A DNA stretch of 64,000 nucleotides, from contig JACKIC010000003.1 in the NCBI GenBank assembly GCA_020638655.1, positions 62,001 through 126,000 of the forward strand. Reading direction: 5' to 3'. The notes beneath the pieces were generated by a model, which saw only the letters and a program-made list of their open reading frames with translations, did not search any database and was not told the origin of the DNA. Positions 35,496 to 43,552 of the stretch are shown piece by piece. Each line of letters opens with the position of its first letter. Positions within the stretch are counted from its first letter, which is position 1. The translations under genes and the position numbers were made by a program. Source of the DNA: Planctomycetota bacterium. GTDB lineage: Bacteria; Planctomycetota; UBA1135; UBA2386.

Positions 35496-36584
35496 TCACT
35501 GGTTGCGCGCGCGGCTGCGGCCGACGGTCGGCCAGGTCCAGCCCCAGATCTCGCTCGAGTCCGCTTCGGCCGCGGTGATCGTCTTGACCATCTCCTTGGC
35601 CTCCTTGTTCTCCGGATCGAACGCGATCACCTTCTGCGCCCACTCCATCGCGTTCTTGTAGTCGCTGCGCACGCACAGCATGTTCGCGGCGTGCAGCGCC
35701 GCGGCGATGCCCTGGTTGTGGATCTGCTGGGTGATCGGCGCGGCCGCGGTGGCGAGCTCGGTGTCGTCGGGATTGGCGCCGATCAGCTTGCCGAGCTCCT
35801 GGTAGGCCTTCTTGAAGTGGCCGATGGCGCTCTCGCAGAGGTTCTTCGACGCGGTCGTGCTGCCCGACTTGCGGATCGCGCTGCTGTAGTCCTTCTCGCC
35901 GCGCTCGACCTCCTTGACGATCGCCTGCAGCTTCTTGTCGTTGCTGGCGCGCACCTTGGCGTCGAGCTTGGCCTGGCGGTCGTCCTCCTTCTTCTGCTTG
36001 GCGGCGTGCTCGAGGCCCTCGACCGAGGCCGCGATCGCGTCGAGTTGCTCTTCGGTGCGCTGGTCGGCGAGGCGCGTGGTCAGCAGCTTGAGACAGTCCT
36101 TGGCGAGCGGCGTGTCCTGGTCGGCGACGGCGTCGGCGATCATCTTCTCGAGCGCGCCGGCGGCCCACTTTCGGACCTCGCCGCGCTTGGCCTCGAAGTC
36201 CGCGTCACCCTTGACGCTGTCGAGCGCCGCGCGCGCCTCCTTGCCGGCGGGGTTGAGCAGCCCCAGCTCGGCGGCCTTGCGCGCCATTGCGAAGTGCGAC
36301 GCGAAGTCGGTGGGCGGCTTGTCGGCCATCAGCACCGCGAACACCCCCGACGACTCGAACTCGTCGAGGTCGTGGGTGACCGTCATCGTGCCGCCGAGCA
36401 CCGAGGTGGCGATCTTCACCTTGCTGCCCGAGAGGCCGCGGAACTTGCCGGAGATGACCTCGCCGCCCTTGGTCTTGAGGTAGAGCGACTGCTCCTTGGT
36501 GGCGGTCGCGTCCTCCTGGGCGAAGGCCGCGCTGGAGGTCAGCATGAGGGCGAGAGTCAGGGACAGACCGAGGATCTTGTTCAT
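35496..36584 (-). CDS. secreted helical protein of unknown function, TPR-like C terminus
   Basis: 362 residues: a signal peptide (MNKILGLSLTLALMLTSSAAFAQ) and a short beta segment (about 30-75; LKTKGGEVISGKFRGLSGSKVKIAT). Long helices rich in Lys, Glu and Ala follow, including a probable coiled coil at about 190-245. A TPR-like tail (about 290-345; ALHAANMLCVRSDYKNAMEWAQKVIAFDPENKEAK) precedes the end. No catalytic motif. It lies at the head of the run that continues into the carboxypeptidase-regulatory-like and UGA-containing genes with short gaps. The ATG at 36584 begins the signal peptide. Confidence 0.65.
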   Translation of the reverse strand: MNKILGLSLTLALMLTSSAAFAQEDATATKEQSLYLKTKGGEVISGKFRGLSGSKVKIATSVLGGTMTVTHDLDEFESSGVFAVLMADKPPTDFASHFAMARKAAELGLLNPAGKEARAALDSVKGDADFEAKRGEVRKWAAGALEKMIADAVADQDTPLAKDCLKLLTTRLADQRTEEQLDAIAASVEGLEHAAKQKKEDDRQAKLDAKVRASNDKKLQAIVKEVERGEKDYSSAIRKSGSTTASKNLCESAIGHFKKAYQELGKLIGANPDDTELATAAAPITQQIHNQGIAAALHAANMLCVRSDYKNAMEWAQKVIAFDPENKEAKEMVKTITAAEADSSEIWGWTWPTVGRSRARNQ

Positions 36585-36698
36585 GGCGAGTTGGGCCAAG
36601 GGTTGGCCGGGGTCCTTCAGGCCCCGAACGATCCCGTCTGGCGCGCGTCCCCGCAAGCACCTGCCGCCCTCGGGGCGCGTTTCGGGCCTCGGCCGCCG

Positions 36699-37418
36699 TC
36701 AGTTGCGCAGGCGGAACACCACGGTCTGGCGGCTCGCGCGAAGGTCCGGAGCGTCCCCGGCCGCGGCCGGGAAGCGCCAGGTGCGCAGCTGCGCGAGCGC
36801 GGCGTCGTCCAGCAGGGAGCTGCCCGACGAGTCGAGCAGGCGCGTCTCGGTCACGGCGCCGCCGCGGTCGATGTCGAGGCCGACCACGACGGTGCCCTCG
36901 ATGCCGCGTCGCCACGCGACCCACGGGTAGCGCGGCGGCTGGTTCTCACCGGGAAGCGGCGACGGCTGCACGCTGGTGACCTCCTCGGCGGAGCTGACCA
37001 CCTGCTGCTGGGCCGCGGCCGGCGGTGGGGGCGGCGTCGCGGCGCGCACCGGCGCGAGCCACGCCGCGGCGGAGAACTGCGCGTCGGCGAGGTCGGGCTG
37101 CGGGCGCTCGGTCTCGGCCTGCGGCGCGGGTTCGATCGGCGGGGCCGGCGCGGCGCAGCACGTGAGCTCGGCCGGCGAGGGCTCGCTGACCACGGGCGGC
37201 ACCGGCAGCGGCGGTTGCTCGCTCGGGGCGAGCGGGGCGTCCAGCGTCACGGTCGCCGTCAGCGGCGCCGCGTGGGCGCTGCGCCATTCCGCCGAGGTGA
37301 GCTGGTGCCAGGTGCCGAGCGTCGCCGCCGCGATGCAGACGCCGTGCAGGACCGTGGAGCCGACGAGGCTGCGCATGCGCAACCCTCGGTTCACGGTCGA
37401 GATCGGCGGCGTCTTCAT
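36699..37418 (-). CDS. TonB-family energy transducer protein
   Basis: 239 residues: one N-terminal membrane helix (about 16-36; RSLVGSTVLHGVCIAAATLG), a long proline-rich periplasmic stretch (50-150, with PPPPPAAAQQQ) and a C-terminal TonB domain (about 160-239). The TonB domain shows PRYPWVAWRRGIEGTVVVGLDIDRGGAVTETRLLDSSGSSLLDDAALAQLRTWRF, with the G-x-V-x-V-x-F/L pattern of the family. It would link inner-membrane ExbBD to outer-membrane transport; no ExbB or ExbD is in the window. A start nine bases upstream (37427) is equally possible. The outer-membrane barrel gene upstream on the same strand may be a partner. Confidence 0.8.
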   Translation of the reverse strand: MKTPPISTVNRGLRMRSLVGSTVLHGVCIAAATLGTWHQLTSAEWRSAHAAPLTATVTLDAPLAPSEQPPLPVPPVVSEPSPAELTCCAAPAPPIEPAPQAETERPQPDLADAQFSAAAWLAPVRAATPPPPPAAAQQQVVSSAEEVTSVQPSPLPGENQPPRYPWVAWRRGIEGTVVVGLDIDRGGAVTETRLLDSSGSSLLDDAALAQLRTWRFPAAAGDAPDLRASRQTVVFRLRN

Positions 37419-37473
37419 CGTGTGCATCTTCGGCCGCTGGCGCGCGCGGCGCCAGGGCATCGGGGGGCGGGGC

Positions 37474-38337
37474 TCAGAACTCCCAGCCGAACAGCAGGGT
37501 CAGTTTCGCCTCGGGCGAATCGTCGGTGACCCCGAACAGGGGCGCGACGTCGATGTGGGCGTTGGGCACCGGGCGGAACTGGAAGCTCGGTCCGATCAGC
37601 ACTTCGGTGGCGAAGTCGCCGCGGTCGGTCTTGTCGTCGATCCACGCGGCCTTGACCTCGGCGCCGACCGAGAAACGCTGATCGACGAGGGTCTTGCTGA
37701 GGCCGCCGGTGATCTCGTAGCCGTTCTCCTGCAGGCCGCCGGTCTCGTGCTCGAACACGAGGTTGGCGCCCCAGTGCCAGCTCTCGCCGGCCTCGCCGCC
37801 GAACAGTAGCTTGCCCTCGACGTGGTCGGGGGCGTTGTTGATCGCGGCCCATTCGAGGTAGATCGTCGGGTTGCCCCAGATCTCGTCCCAGTCGGCCAGC
37901 GCGTGGCGGATCTCGAACTTCTGCTCGTCGATCGCCATCGCGCCCTCGTTGCCGTCCTGGTGCGCGACCAGGTAGAGGTCGATCTGGAAGCGGTTGGGCA
38001 GACCGAACTCGAACTCGTACTGGGTCTTGGTCTCGGTCGAGCCGCCGTCCTTGGAGGTCTCGGGGATCAGCCAGTACTCGAACTCGGCGGTGCCTTCGGG
38101 GCGCACGTAGACGCGGGTCTCGGCGAAGCGGCGGTGCGAGGTCCACTCGGGCTGCTGGTAGGAGCCGATGCGGTCCTCCTCGCGCAGGTTGGAGACGCGC
38201 GTGCCTTCGACGACGACCGGCGGGTTCTGCGGGTTGCTTTCCGGCGCGCGTTGCTTGTCGGCCGGGTTGACGATCTGCGCCGCGAGCGGCAGCGACAGCG
38301 TCAGCAGGGAGAGCGGGAGGTGGTAGTTGCGGTTCAT
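37474..38337 (-). CDS. outer-membrane beta-barrel protein
   Basis: 287 residues with a signal peptide (MNRNYHLPLSLLTLSLPLAAQ) and a linker with a VVEGTRVSNLREEDR segment. A series of amphipathic strands with alternating hydrophobic residues follows (FEYWLIPET, TQYEFEFGLPNRFQIDLYLVAHQ, WHWGANLVFEHETG, FSVGAEVKAAWID, TEVLIGPSFQFRPV), ending in a terminal phenylalanine (LLFGWEF), the usual signal for outer-membrane insertion. About ten to twelve strands are expected. Substrate unknown. The gene for a TonB-like protein lies 55 bp downstream on the same strand. Confidence 0.7.
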   Translation of the reverse strand: MNRNYHLPLSLLTLSLPLAAQIVNPADKQRAPESNPQNPPVVVEGTRVSNLREEDRIGSYQQPEWTSHRRFAETRVYVRPEGTAEFEYWLIPETSKDGGSTETKTQYEFEFGLPNRFQIDLYLVAHQDGNEGAMAIDEQKFEIRHALADWDEIWGNPTIYLEWAAINNAPDHVEGKLLFGGEAGESWHWGANLVFEHETGGLQENGYEITGGLSKTLVDQRFSVGAEVKAAWIDDKTDRGDFATEVLIGPSFQFRPVPNAHIDVAPLFGVTDDSPEAKLTLLFGWEF

Positions 38338-38371
38338 GGTGTGAGGGGTGGCGCGGTGTGAGGGGTGGCGC
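38338..38371. repeat. 17-bp perfect tandem repeat, two copies
   Basis: GGTGTGAGGGGTGGCGC occurs twice without spacing, immediately upstream of the start codon of the minus-strand barrel gene, that is, in its leader. Confidence 0.8.
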
Positions 38372-38446
38372 GCCGTCGGCGCGCGGGCGCGCAACGGGGT
38401 CGGTGCGGCCGGGGTTCAACGTTTCTGCCGACGGGGCGGGCGGCCG

Positions 38447-39412
38447 TCAAGCACGCGTCGCGGCGGCGGCGCTGCGCAGTGCCAACACGGCCTGGTCGAG
38501 CACCGTCGCCGGCAGGCCGCGCTCGATCAGGACCAGGTTGACGCCGCGCAGGTGCGCGGGCGGCGCGGCCAGTCGCCGGGGCGGCGACACCGCCGGGCCG
38601 GCGCTCTGCAGTGCGAAGACCGCGCCGCTGTCGCGGCACTCGGCGAGCCCCTTGATGCGCAGCAGTCGCGCGCCGTCGAACTGCGTCACGAGCCGCAGCC
38701 ACAGGCGCAGCGGTTCGATCGACGCGGCGGCGGGCAGCGCGACCGTGTGGCTGCGGAATTCCGAGCCGTGGTCGCCGTGGTGCAGCCACAGCCGCGTCGC
38801 GGCGGGATCGCGCAGGCGGGCCAGCGGCGCCGGTGCCCACAGCCAGGCTGGGTCCGCGGCGGCGGTGAGCTCGTCGCCGAGACGCTGCGCGCAGCCCGGC
38901 GCGGCGGCGTCGAGCAGCGCGCGGGCGGCGGTCAGGCGCGCTTCGGGCATCGCCGCGGTGTGCGTGAGCACGAGGCGGTCGGCGAACTCGAGCTGGCGCC
39001 GCGCCTCCGGCTGCGCGGCCAGCAGTTCCTCGATGCGGCCGGCGTCGACGACCGCGATCACGCCCGCGAGCTCGAAGGTGCGGCCGCAGGCAGGGTGGGT
39101 CGACAGGGCGTGCAGGATCGGCGCCGGATCGGCTGCGCCGCTGGTCTCGAGCACGATGCGTGTCGGTCTCCGCGCGAGCAGGCGGTCGACCGCGGCCAGC
39201 AGATCGCCGCGCAGCTCGCAGCACAGGCAGCCCGAGGTCAGGGCCAGCACCTCGTCGTCGGCGCGTTCGAGCAGGTGGCGGTCGACGTCGAGGTCGCCGA
39301 CCTCGTTGACGAGCGCCGCGATGCGCTCGCCATTCGATGCTTGCAGCAAGGACCGCAACAGCGTTGTCTTGCCGGCGCCGAGGAACCCCGTCAGCACGTG
39401 CAGCGGGATCAT
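38447..39412 (-). CDS. G3E-family GTPase, COG0523/CobW-like metallochaperone
   Basis: 321 residues. Walker A GFLGAGKTT at 9-17 and the COG0523 metal-binding motif GCLCC (C62, C64, C65) are visible; LVNEVGD, ETSGAADPAPI and VVDAGR segments fit the family, and the C-terminal CobW domain is at about 220-310. These GTPases deliver Zn, Ni or Co to target proteins in the cytoplasm. A start at 39523 would add 37 unrelated residues; the ATG at 39412 places Walker A at the usual position. It diverges from the amidohydrolase gene across 41 bp. Confidence 0.87.
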   Translation of the reverse strand: MIPLHVLTGFLGAGKTTLLRSLLQASNGERIAALVNEVGDLDVDRHLLERADDEVLALTSGCLCCELRGDLLAAVDRLLARRPTRIVLETSGAADPAPILHALSTHPACGRTFELAGVIAVVDAGRIEELLAAQPEARRQLEFADRLVLTHTAAMPEARLTAARALLDAAAPGCAQRLGDELTAAADPAWLWAPAPLARLRDPAATRLWLHHGDHGSEFRSHTVALPAAASIEPLRLWLRLVTQFDGARLLRIKGLAECRDSGAVFALQSAGPAVSPPRRLAAPPAHLRGVNLVLIERGLPATVLDQAVLALRSAAAATRA

Positions 39413-39453
39413 CGGCGACCTCGCCGCCACGGCCTCGTGCGACGGAGCATGTC

Positions 39454-40329
39454 TTGAGCTATCGCCACCTGATCGATGTTCACGTCCACCTGAACAACTA
39501 CCACGAGTCGACGCGGCGCCCAACCACCGAGCACGTCCAGGACCTGTTCGACAAGATGGACGAGATCGGCGTCGCGCACGCGGTGGTGATCACCTCCTAC
39601 AAGGTCGACATGGACCGGCCGAGCATCGAGGAGGTGGTGTCGCTGCTCACCGACAACCCGCGCATCACCCTGGTCGAGGGGTTGCGCTGGCGCGGCGAGG
39701 TGCGCAGCGACCTGTTCTCGCTCGAAGAACGCATCCGCGACGGCATCGTCAAGGGCATCAAGCTCTACCCGGGCTACGACCACTACCCGATCAACGACCC
39801 GTCGCTCGAGACGGTGTTCCGGATCGCGGCGAAGTACCAGGTGCCGGTGATGATCCACACCGGCGACACCTACGCGAAGACGGCGAAGGTGCGCATGGCG
39901 CATCCGCTGCTCGTCGACGACATCGCCGTCGACTATCCCGACGTGCAGTTCGTGATGTGTCACCTCGGCAATCCGTGGTTCCAGGACGCCGCCGAGGTGC
40001 TCTACAAGAACGACAACGTCTACGCCGACATCAGCGGGCTCACGCTCGGCGAGTTCACCTACGAGTTCGAGCGATACGTCGCGATGCGGCTCAAGGAGAT
40101 GATCACCTACATGGGCAACCCCGGCAAACAGCTCATGTACGGATCGGACTGGCCGCTGGTGCGCATGAAGCCGTACGTGAAGCTGCTCAACGAGCTCGAC
40201 TTCGACCAGGAGCAGCTCGAGAACGTCGCGTGGCGCACCGCGGCGCGCCTGTTCCGCATCGACGAGTCCAGGCTCGGCGGCGGCGCGGATTCGGCGGGCG
40301 GGGACGGAGGTTCGCCCGCGCGAGGGTAA
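39454..40329 (+). CDS. amidohydrolase family TIM-barrel protein (Amidohydro_2)
   Basis: 291 residues with the N-terminal metal motif HVHLN (DVHVHLNNYHE), IKLYPGYDHY, PVMIHTGD, VMCHLGNPW and the C-terminal YGSDWPL (the Asp that closes the active site). This is the layout of ACMS decarboxylase-like metal-dependent hydrolases or decarboxylases. The substrate is unknown. The start is most likely TTG at 39454, with GGAG eight bases upstream and the family-conserved sequence beginning at once; upstream in-frame ATGs would lie inside the divergent GTPase gene. The tail after residue 272 is Gly/Ser-rich. Confidence 0.8.
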   Translation: MSYRHLIDVHVHLNNYHESTRRPTTEHVQDLFDKMDEIGVAHAVVITSYKVDMDRPSIEEVVSLLTDNPRITLVEGLRWRGEVRSDLFSLEERIRDGIVKGIKLYPGYDHYPINDPSLETVFRIAAKYQVPVMIHTGDTYAKTAKVRMAHPLLVDDIAVDYPDVQFVMCHLGNPWFQDAAEVLYKNDNVYADISGLTLGEFTYEFERYVAMRLKEMITYMGNPGKQLMYGSDWPLVRMKPYVKLLNELDFDQEQLENVAWRTAARLFRIDESRLGGGADSAGGDGGSPARG

Positions 40330-40349
40330 GGTCACGCCAAGGCAAGCAG

Positions 40350-42281
40350 ATGTTCTTCCTCGACAGCGCCGGCTTCTTCTCCCTGGTGAGCCTGTTCATC
40401 CAGTGCGTCACGGCCTGGGTGTTCGTCGGCTTCCTGTCGAGCCTGCGCCCCGATCGCGCCGTGTGGTTGCGGCGGTGGCGCGCCGCGTTCGTCGGCCTGG
40501 GCCTGGCGCTCACGGCGATGTCGCTGCGGTTCCTGTTGGCGCACTACCACGTCGCCGACGTGCAGTGGGTCGCCGAAGGTGCGCCGCTGACCCGGGCGCT
40601 CTACGCGATCTACGTGGGCGGCAAGTTCGTGTTCCTCGCGGGCCTGGTCGGCGGCATCGCCGCGCTGTGCGGGCGCCGTGTGCCCTGGGGAGATCGAGGC
40701 TGGCTGCCGGCCGTCGTCGGCGGCGTGGTCGGCGCCGCGCTGCCTTCCAGCTCGGCCTGTCTGCTGGCCCAGTCGCTGCCGATGGCCGCCGGCCTGGGCA
40801 TCGGCGCGCTGTGGCTGCGGGCGCGGCCGCAGGAGCCGCGGGACTTCGGCAGGCGCATGGTCGCGGCGGTCGCGGCGATCTGGGCGGGCTGCTGGTTCGT
40901 CTACGGCTTGTGCGTCCTGCGGGTGGGGCTGGTCGTGCCAGCCGATCATTGGCTGTGGAGCGCGCCCCTGCGCATCAACCCGGTGATCGACCTGACCATG
41001 CAGGTGCTGCTCGGCATGGGGCTGGTGATGATCGTGATGCAGGAGGTGCAGCGCAGCACGATCGCCGCGTTGCGCGAGCGGGATCGCCTGCGCGAACAGG
41101 TGCAGCGCGACGAGAAGATGCGCGCGCTGAGCACGCTGGTCGGCGGCGTCGCGCACGAGATCAACAACCCGCTCACCGCGATCCTCGGCTATTCCGACGA
41201 GCTCGACGCGCAGGACCCGGAGGTGCGCGCCGAGGCGGCGCAGGTCGTGCGCGAGCAGGCCGACCGTTGCCGCCACATCGTGCAGCGGCTGTCGCAGCTC
41301 GGCAGCCAGGTGCCGCTCGCTCCCGAGGAGGTCGCGGTCGCGGCCCTCGTCGATCGCGTCGCGCGGGGGTTCCAGCCGCAGTTCGCGCAGGCCGGGGTCG
41401 AGCTGCACCAGCACGCGATCGGCGGTGACGCGGCGGTGCGCGTCGATCCCACCGCGCTCGAGCAGGTGCTGACCAACCTGATCGCCAACGCGCTGCAGGT
41501 GTCGCCGCGCGGCGGCAGGGTCGAACTGCTGGTGCGTGTGTCGGAGGAGCACCTGTCGCTGATCGTCGAAGACCAGGGCCCCGGCGTGCCGGCGCCGCAG
41601 CGCGCGAGCATCTTCGAGCCGTTCTGGACCACCAAGGCGGTCGGGCAGGGCACGGGGCTCGGGCTCGCGGTCGCGCGGGCGTTGGTGCAGGCGCACGGCG
41701 GCGCGATCGAGGTGGGGGAGGCGTCGGGCGGCGGCGCCGCGTTCGAGGTGCGGTTGCCGCGTTCGACGAACCGAATTGCCGAGCCCGAGGCGCGGACGAG
41801 TGCGCCAGTCGGCGATCGCGACGACCTGCCTGCCTGCATCCTGCCCACTGCTGGTCGGCGGCTCTTGGTGATCGACGACGAACCGTTCGTGCGCGCCGTC
41901 GTCGAGCGACACGCTCGGGGGCTGGGTTGGTCGGTCCGGGAGGCGGCCAGCGCCGAGGAGGCGCTGCAGCTGCTCGACGGCGGCGCCTTCTTCGACGCGA
42001 TCGTCTGCGACCTGCGCATGCCGGGTATCGGCGGCATCGGCCTGCACGACCGCCTCGCGGCGACCGCGCCCCAGACGCTGCGCCGGGTCGTGTTCGTGAC
42101 CGGCGACCTGACTTCGGCCGAGACGGCGGCGTTCGCGGCGCGGTGCGCGGCCCCGATCGTCGCCAAGCCGTTCGTGTGCGCCGAGCTGTTCGACCAGCTG
42201 GTCGCTTCGTCAGGCGACCTCGCCCCGGGCGTCGGGGTGAGACCCGCCGGGGGCCGTTCGGGCAGCCCGGCGGGCGCGTGA
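40350..42281 (+). CDS. membrane-bound hybrid histidine kinase with C-terminal receiver
   Basis: 643 residues. Six or seven membrane segments (about 5-230) form an integral sensor region. Then come HisKA with GGVAHEINNPLTAILGY (phospho-acceptor H269), an HATPase domain (about 365-475; NLIANALQVSPRGG, EDQGPGVP, GTGLGLAVARALVQAHGG) and a receiver domain (about 505-620; LLVIDDEPFVR, D554 in VCDLRMPG, KPF). It is a self-contained phosphorelay start; no partner regulator is adjacent. It begins 20 bp after the amidohydrolase gene. Confidence 0.88.
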   Translation: MFFLDSAGFFSLVSLFIQCVTAWVFVGFLSSLRPDRAVWLRRWRAAFVGLGLALTAMSLRFLLAHYHVADVQWVAEGAPLTRALYAIYVGGKFVFLAGLVGGIAALCGRRVPWGDRGWLPAVVGGVVGAALPSSSACLLAQSLPMAAGLGIGALWLRARPQEPRDFGRRMVAAVAAIWAGCWFVYGLCVLRVGLVVPADHWLWSAPLRINPVIDLTMQVLLGMGLVMIVMQEVQRSTIAALRERDRLREQVQRDEKMRALSTLVGGVAHEINNPLTAILGYSDELDAQDPEVRAEAAQVVREQADRCRHIVQRLSQLGSQVPLAPEEVAVAALVDRVARGFQPQFAQAGVELHQHAIGGDAAVRVDPTALEQVLTNLIANALQVSPRGGRVELLVRVSEEHLSLIVEDQGPGVPAPQRASIFEPFWTTKAVGQGTGLGLAVARALVQAHGGAIEVGEASGGGAAFEVRLPRSTNRIAEPEARTSAPVGDRDDLPACILPTAGRRLLVIDDEPFVRAVVERHARGLGWSVREAASAEEALQLLDGGAFFDAIVCDLRMPGIGGIGLHDRLAATAPQTLRRVVFVTGDLTSAETAAFAARCAAPIVAKPFVCAELFDQLVASSGDLAPGVGVRPAGGRSGSPAGA

Positions 42282-42300
42282 ACTGGCGGCCCGGATCCGG

Positions 42301-42756
42301 TCAGGTCGACTTGACCGGGATCTTGGTCGTCGGCTTGGGCTGCAGCTTGCCGACCCTGACCTCGAGCATCCCGTTGTGGAACGTGGCGACGACGCCTTCG
42401 CCGTCGGTGCGCACCTCACCGGGGAGATCGAAGCGGCGCTCGAACATGCCGTAGCTCGACTCGACGCGGTGGAACTGCTTGTCCTTGGTCTCCTTCTCCT
42501 GCTTGCGCTCGCCGGTGACGACGAGCTGGTTGCCGTTGAGGCGGACGTCGACCTCCTTCTCGTTCATGCCCGGCAACTCCATGCTCACGACCCACTCCTT
42601 GTCGGTTTCGGCGATGTTCGCCACCGGCAGGAACCGGGTCTCGAGGCGGTTGTCGGCGTGGGTGCCGTTGTCGAAGAACTCACGCATCCACTGGTCGAAC
42701 GGGTTCGTCTCCGTGAGGCCGAGATTGCGTCGGCGGAACGGAGTCAGCATCTTCAT
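42301..42756 (-). CDS. Hsp20/alpha-crystallin small heat shock protein
   Basis: 151 residues with an N-terminal arm (TPFRRRNLGLTETNPFDQWMREFF) and an alpha-crystallin domain (about 45-137; PVANIAETDKEWVVSMELPGMNEKEVDV ... GEVRTDGEGVVATFHNGMLEV). The C-terminal tail contains the oligomerisation-type IPV motif (TTKIPVKST). Holdase chaperone in the cytoplasm. AGGAGG lies 6 nt before the ATG at 42756, which fixes the start. Confidence 0.93.
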   Translation of the reverse strand: MKMLTPFRRRNLGLTETNPFDQWMREFFDNGTHADNRLETRFLPVANIAETDKEWVVSMELPGMNEKEVDVRLNGNQLVVTGERKQEKETKDKQFHRVESSYGMFERRFDLPGEVRTDGEGVVATFHNGMLEVRVGKLQPKPTTKIPVKST

Positions 42757-42982
42757 GGCGACCTCCTGGTTGTTGCGGATGGACGTCGGCACGGGGTTCC
42801 GCGACCGACATGAGCATCATCGGCTGCGCGCGGCGCCGCTTGCAGGGGCCACTGTGGGCAACCCGACGCCGCAGAGGAGGTCGCGCAGGGGCCGCAGTGG
42901 GCATCGATGCGCGCCGCCAATACGATCTCGCGCGGTCGCGTCACCACGTCGGTGACGCGCGACCGTCGTCCCGCTGCCCGCC
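42757..42982. other. divergent intergenic region with inverted repeat
   Basis: 226 bp between the Hsp20 and DUF1579 genes. It contains the Hsp20 ribosome site, a strong inverted repeat at 42934-42964 (GGTCGCGTCACC pairing with GGTGACG plus CGCGACC) 18 bp before the DUF1579 ATG, and a near repeat of GCAGGGGCCnnnGTGGGCA at 42842 and 42885. No CIRCE element is seen. Confidence 0.5.
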
Positions 42983-43525
42983 ATGAAACTGCTCCTCCTC
43001 GCCGCTCTCTCGCTGTCCTCGGTCGCCGCCCTGCACGTCGCGCAGGATCCGCAGGATGCGCCCAAGCCGCTGCCGCAGCACAGCCTGCTCGTCAAGCACG
43101 TCGGTGTCTGGGACGCCGCCGTCGTCACCCACATGCCCGACGGCAACGACCAGCTCGGCAAGGGCACGATGACGACGCGCAAGCTCGCGGGCTTCCACAC
43201 CATCGACGACTACGAGAGCGAGTTCATGGGCGCGCCGTTCGTCGGCCACGGCACCAACAGCTACTGCCCCGTGCGCAAGAAGTTCCTGTCGACGTGGATC
43301 GACTCGATGACCGGCGCGCCGTTGCTGCTGCTCGGCGACTATGACGAGAAGACCAAGGAGCTGACGATGGTCGGTGAGGCCTTCGGTCAGAGCGGCAAGC
43401 TCGAGCCGTGCCGCACGGTGACGAAGTTCGTCGACGACGACCACTTCCAATGGACGTTCTTCGGCCGTGGACCCGACGGCAAGGAGATGGAGGTCATGCG
43501 CATCGAGTACACGCGGCGCAAGTGA
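42983..43525 (+). CDS. secreted DUF1579 family protein
   Basis: 180 residues with a signal peptide (MKLLLLAALSLSSVAALHVAQ). The body matches DUF1579: GVWDAAVVTHMPDG, the GFHTIDDYESEFMGAPFVGHGTNSYCPVRKKF segment, WIDSMTGAPLLLLGDYDEKTKELTMVGE and a terminal FFGRGPDGKEMEVMRIEYTRRK. The fold is lipocalin-like; function unknown. It faces the carboxypeptidase-regulatory-like gene convergently, 27 bp away. Confidence 0.85.
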   Translation: MKLLLLAALSLSSVAALHVAQDPQDAPKPLPQHSLLVKHVGVWDAAVVTHMPDGNDQLGKGTMTTRKLAGFHTIDDYESEFMGAPFVGHGTNSYCPVRKKFLSTWIDSMTGAPLLLLGDYDEKTKELTMVGEAFGQSGKLEPCRTVTKFVDDDHFQWTFFGRGPDGKEMEVMRIEYTRRK

Positions 43526-43552
43526 CGGTGTCGCACGGCGCCGCGGTCGCCG

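Noticed and set aside
42757..42982. CIRCE-type heat-shock operator upstream of the Hsp20 gene
   Set aside because: No TTAGCACTC/GAGTGCTAA-like inverted repeat is present.
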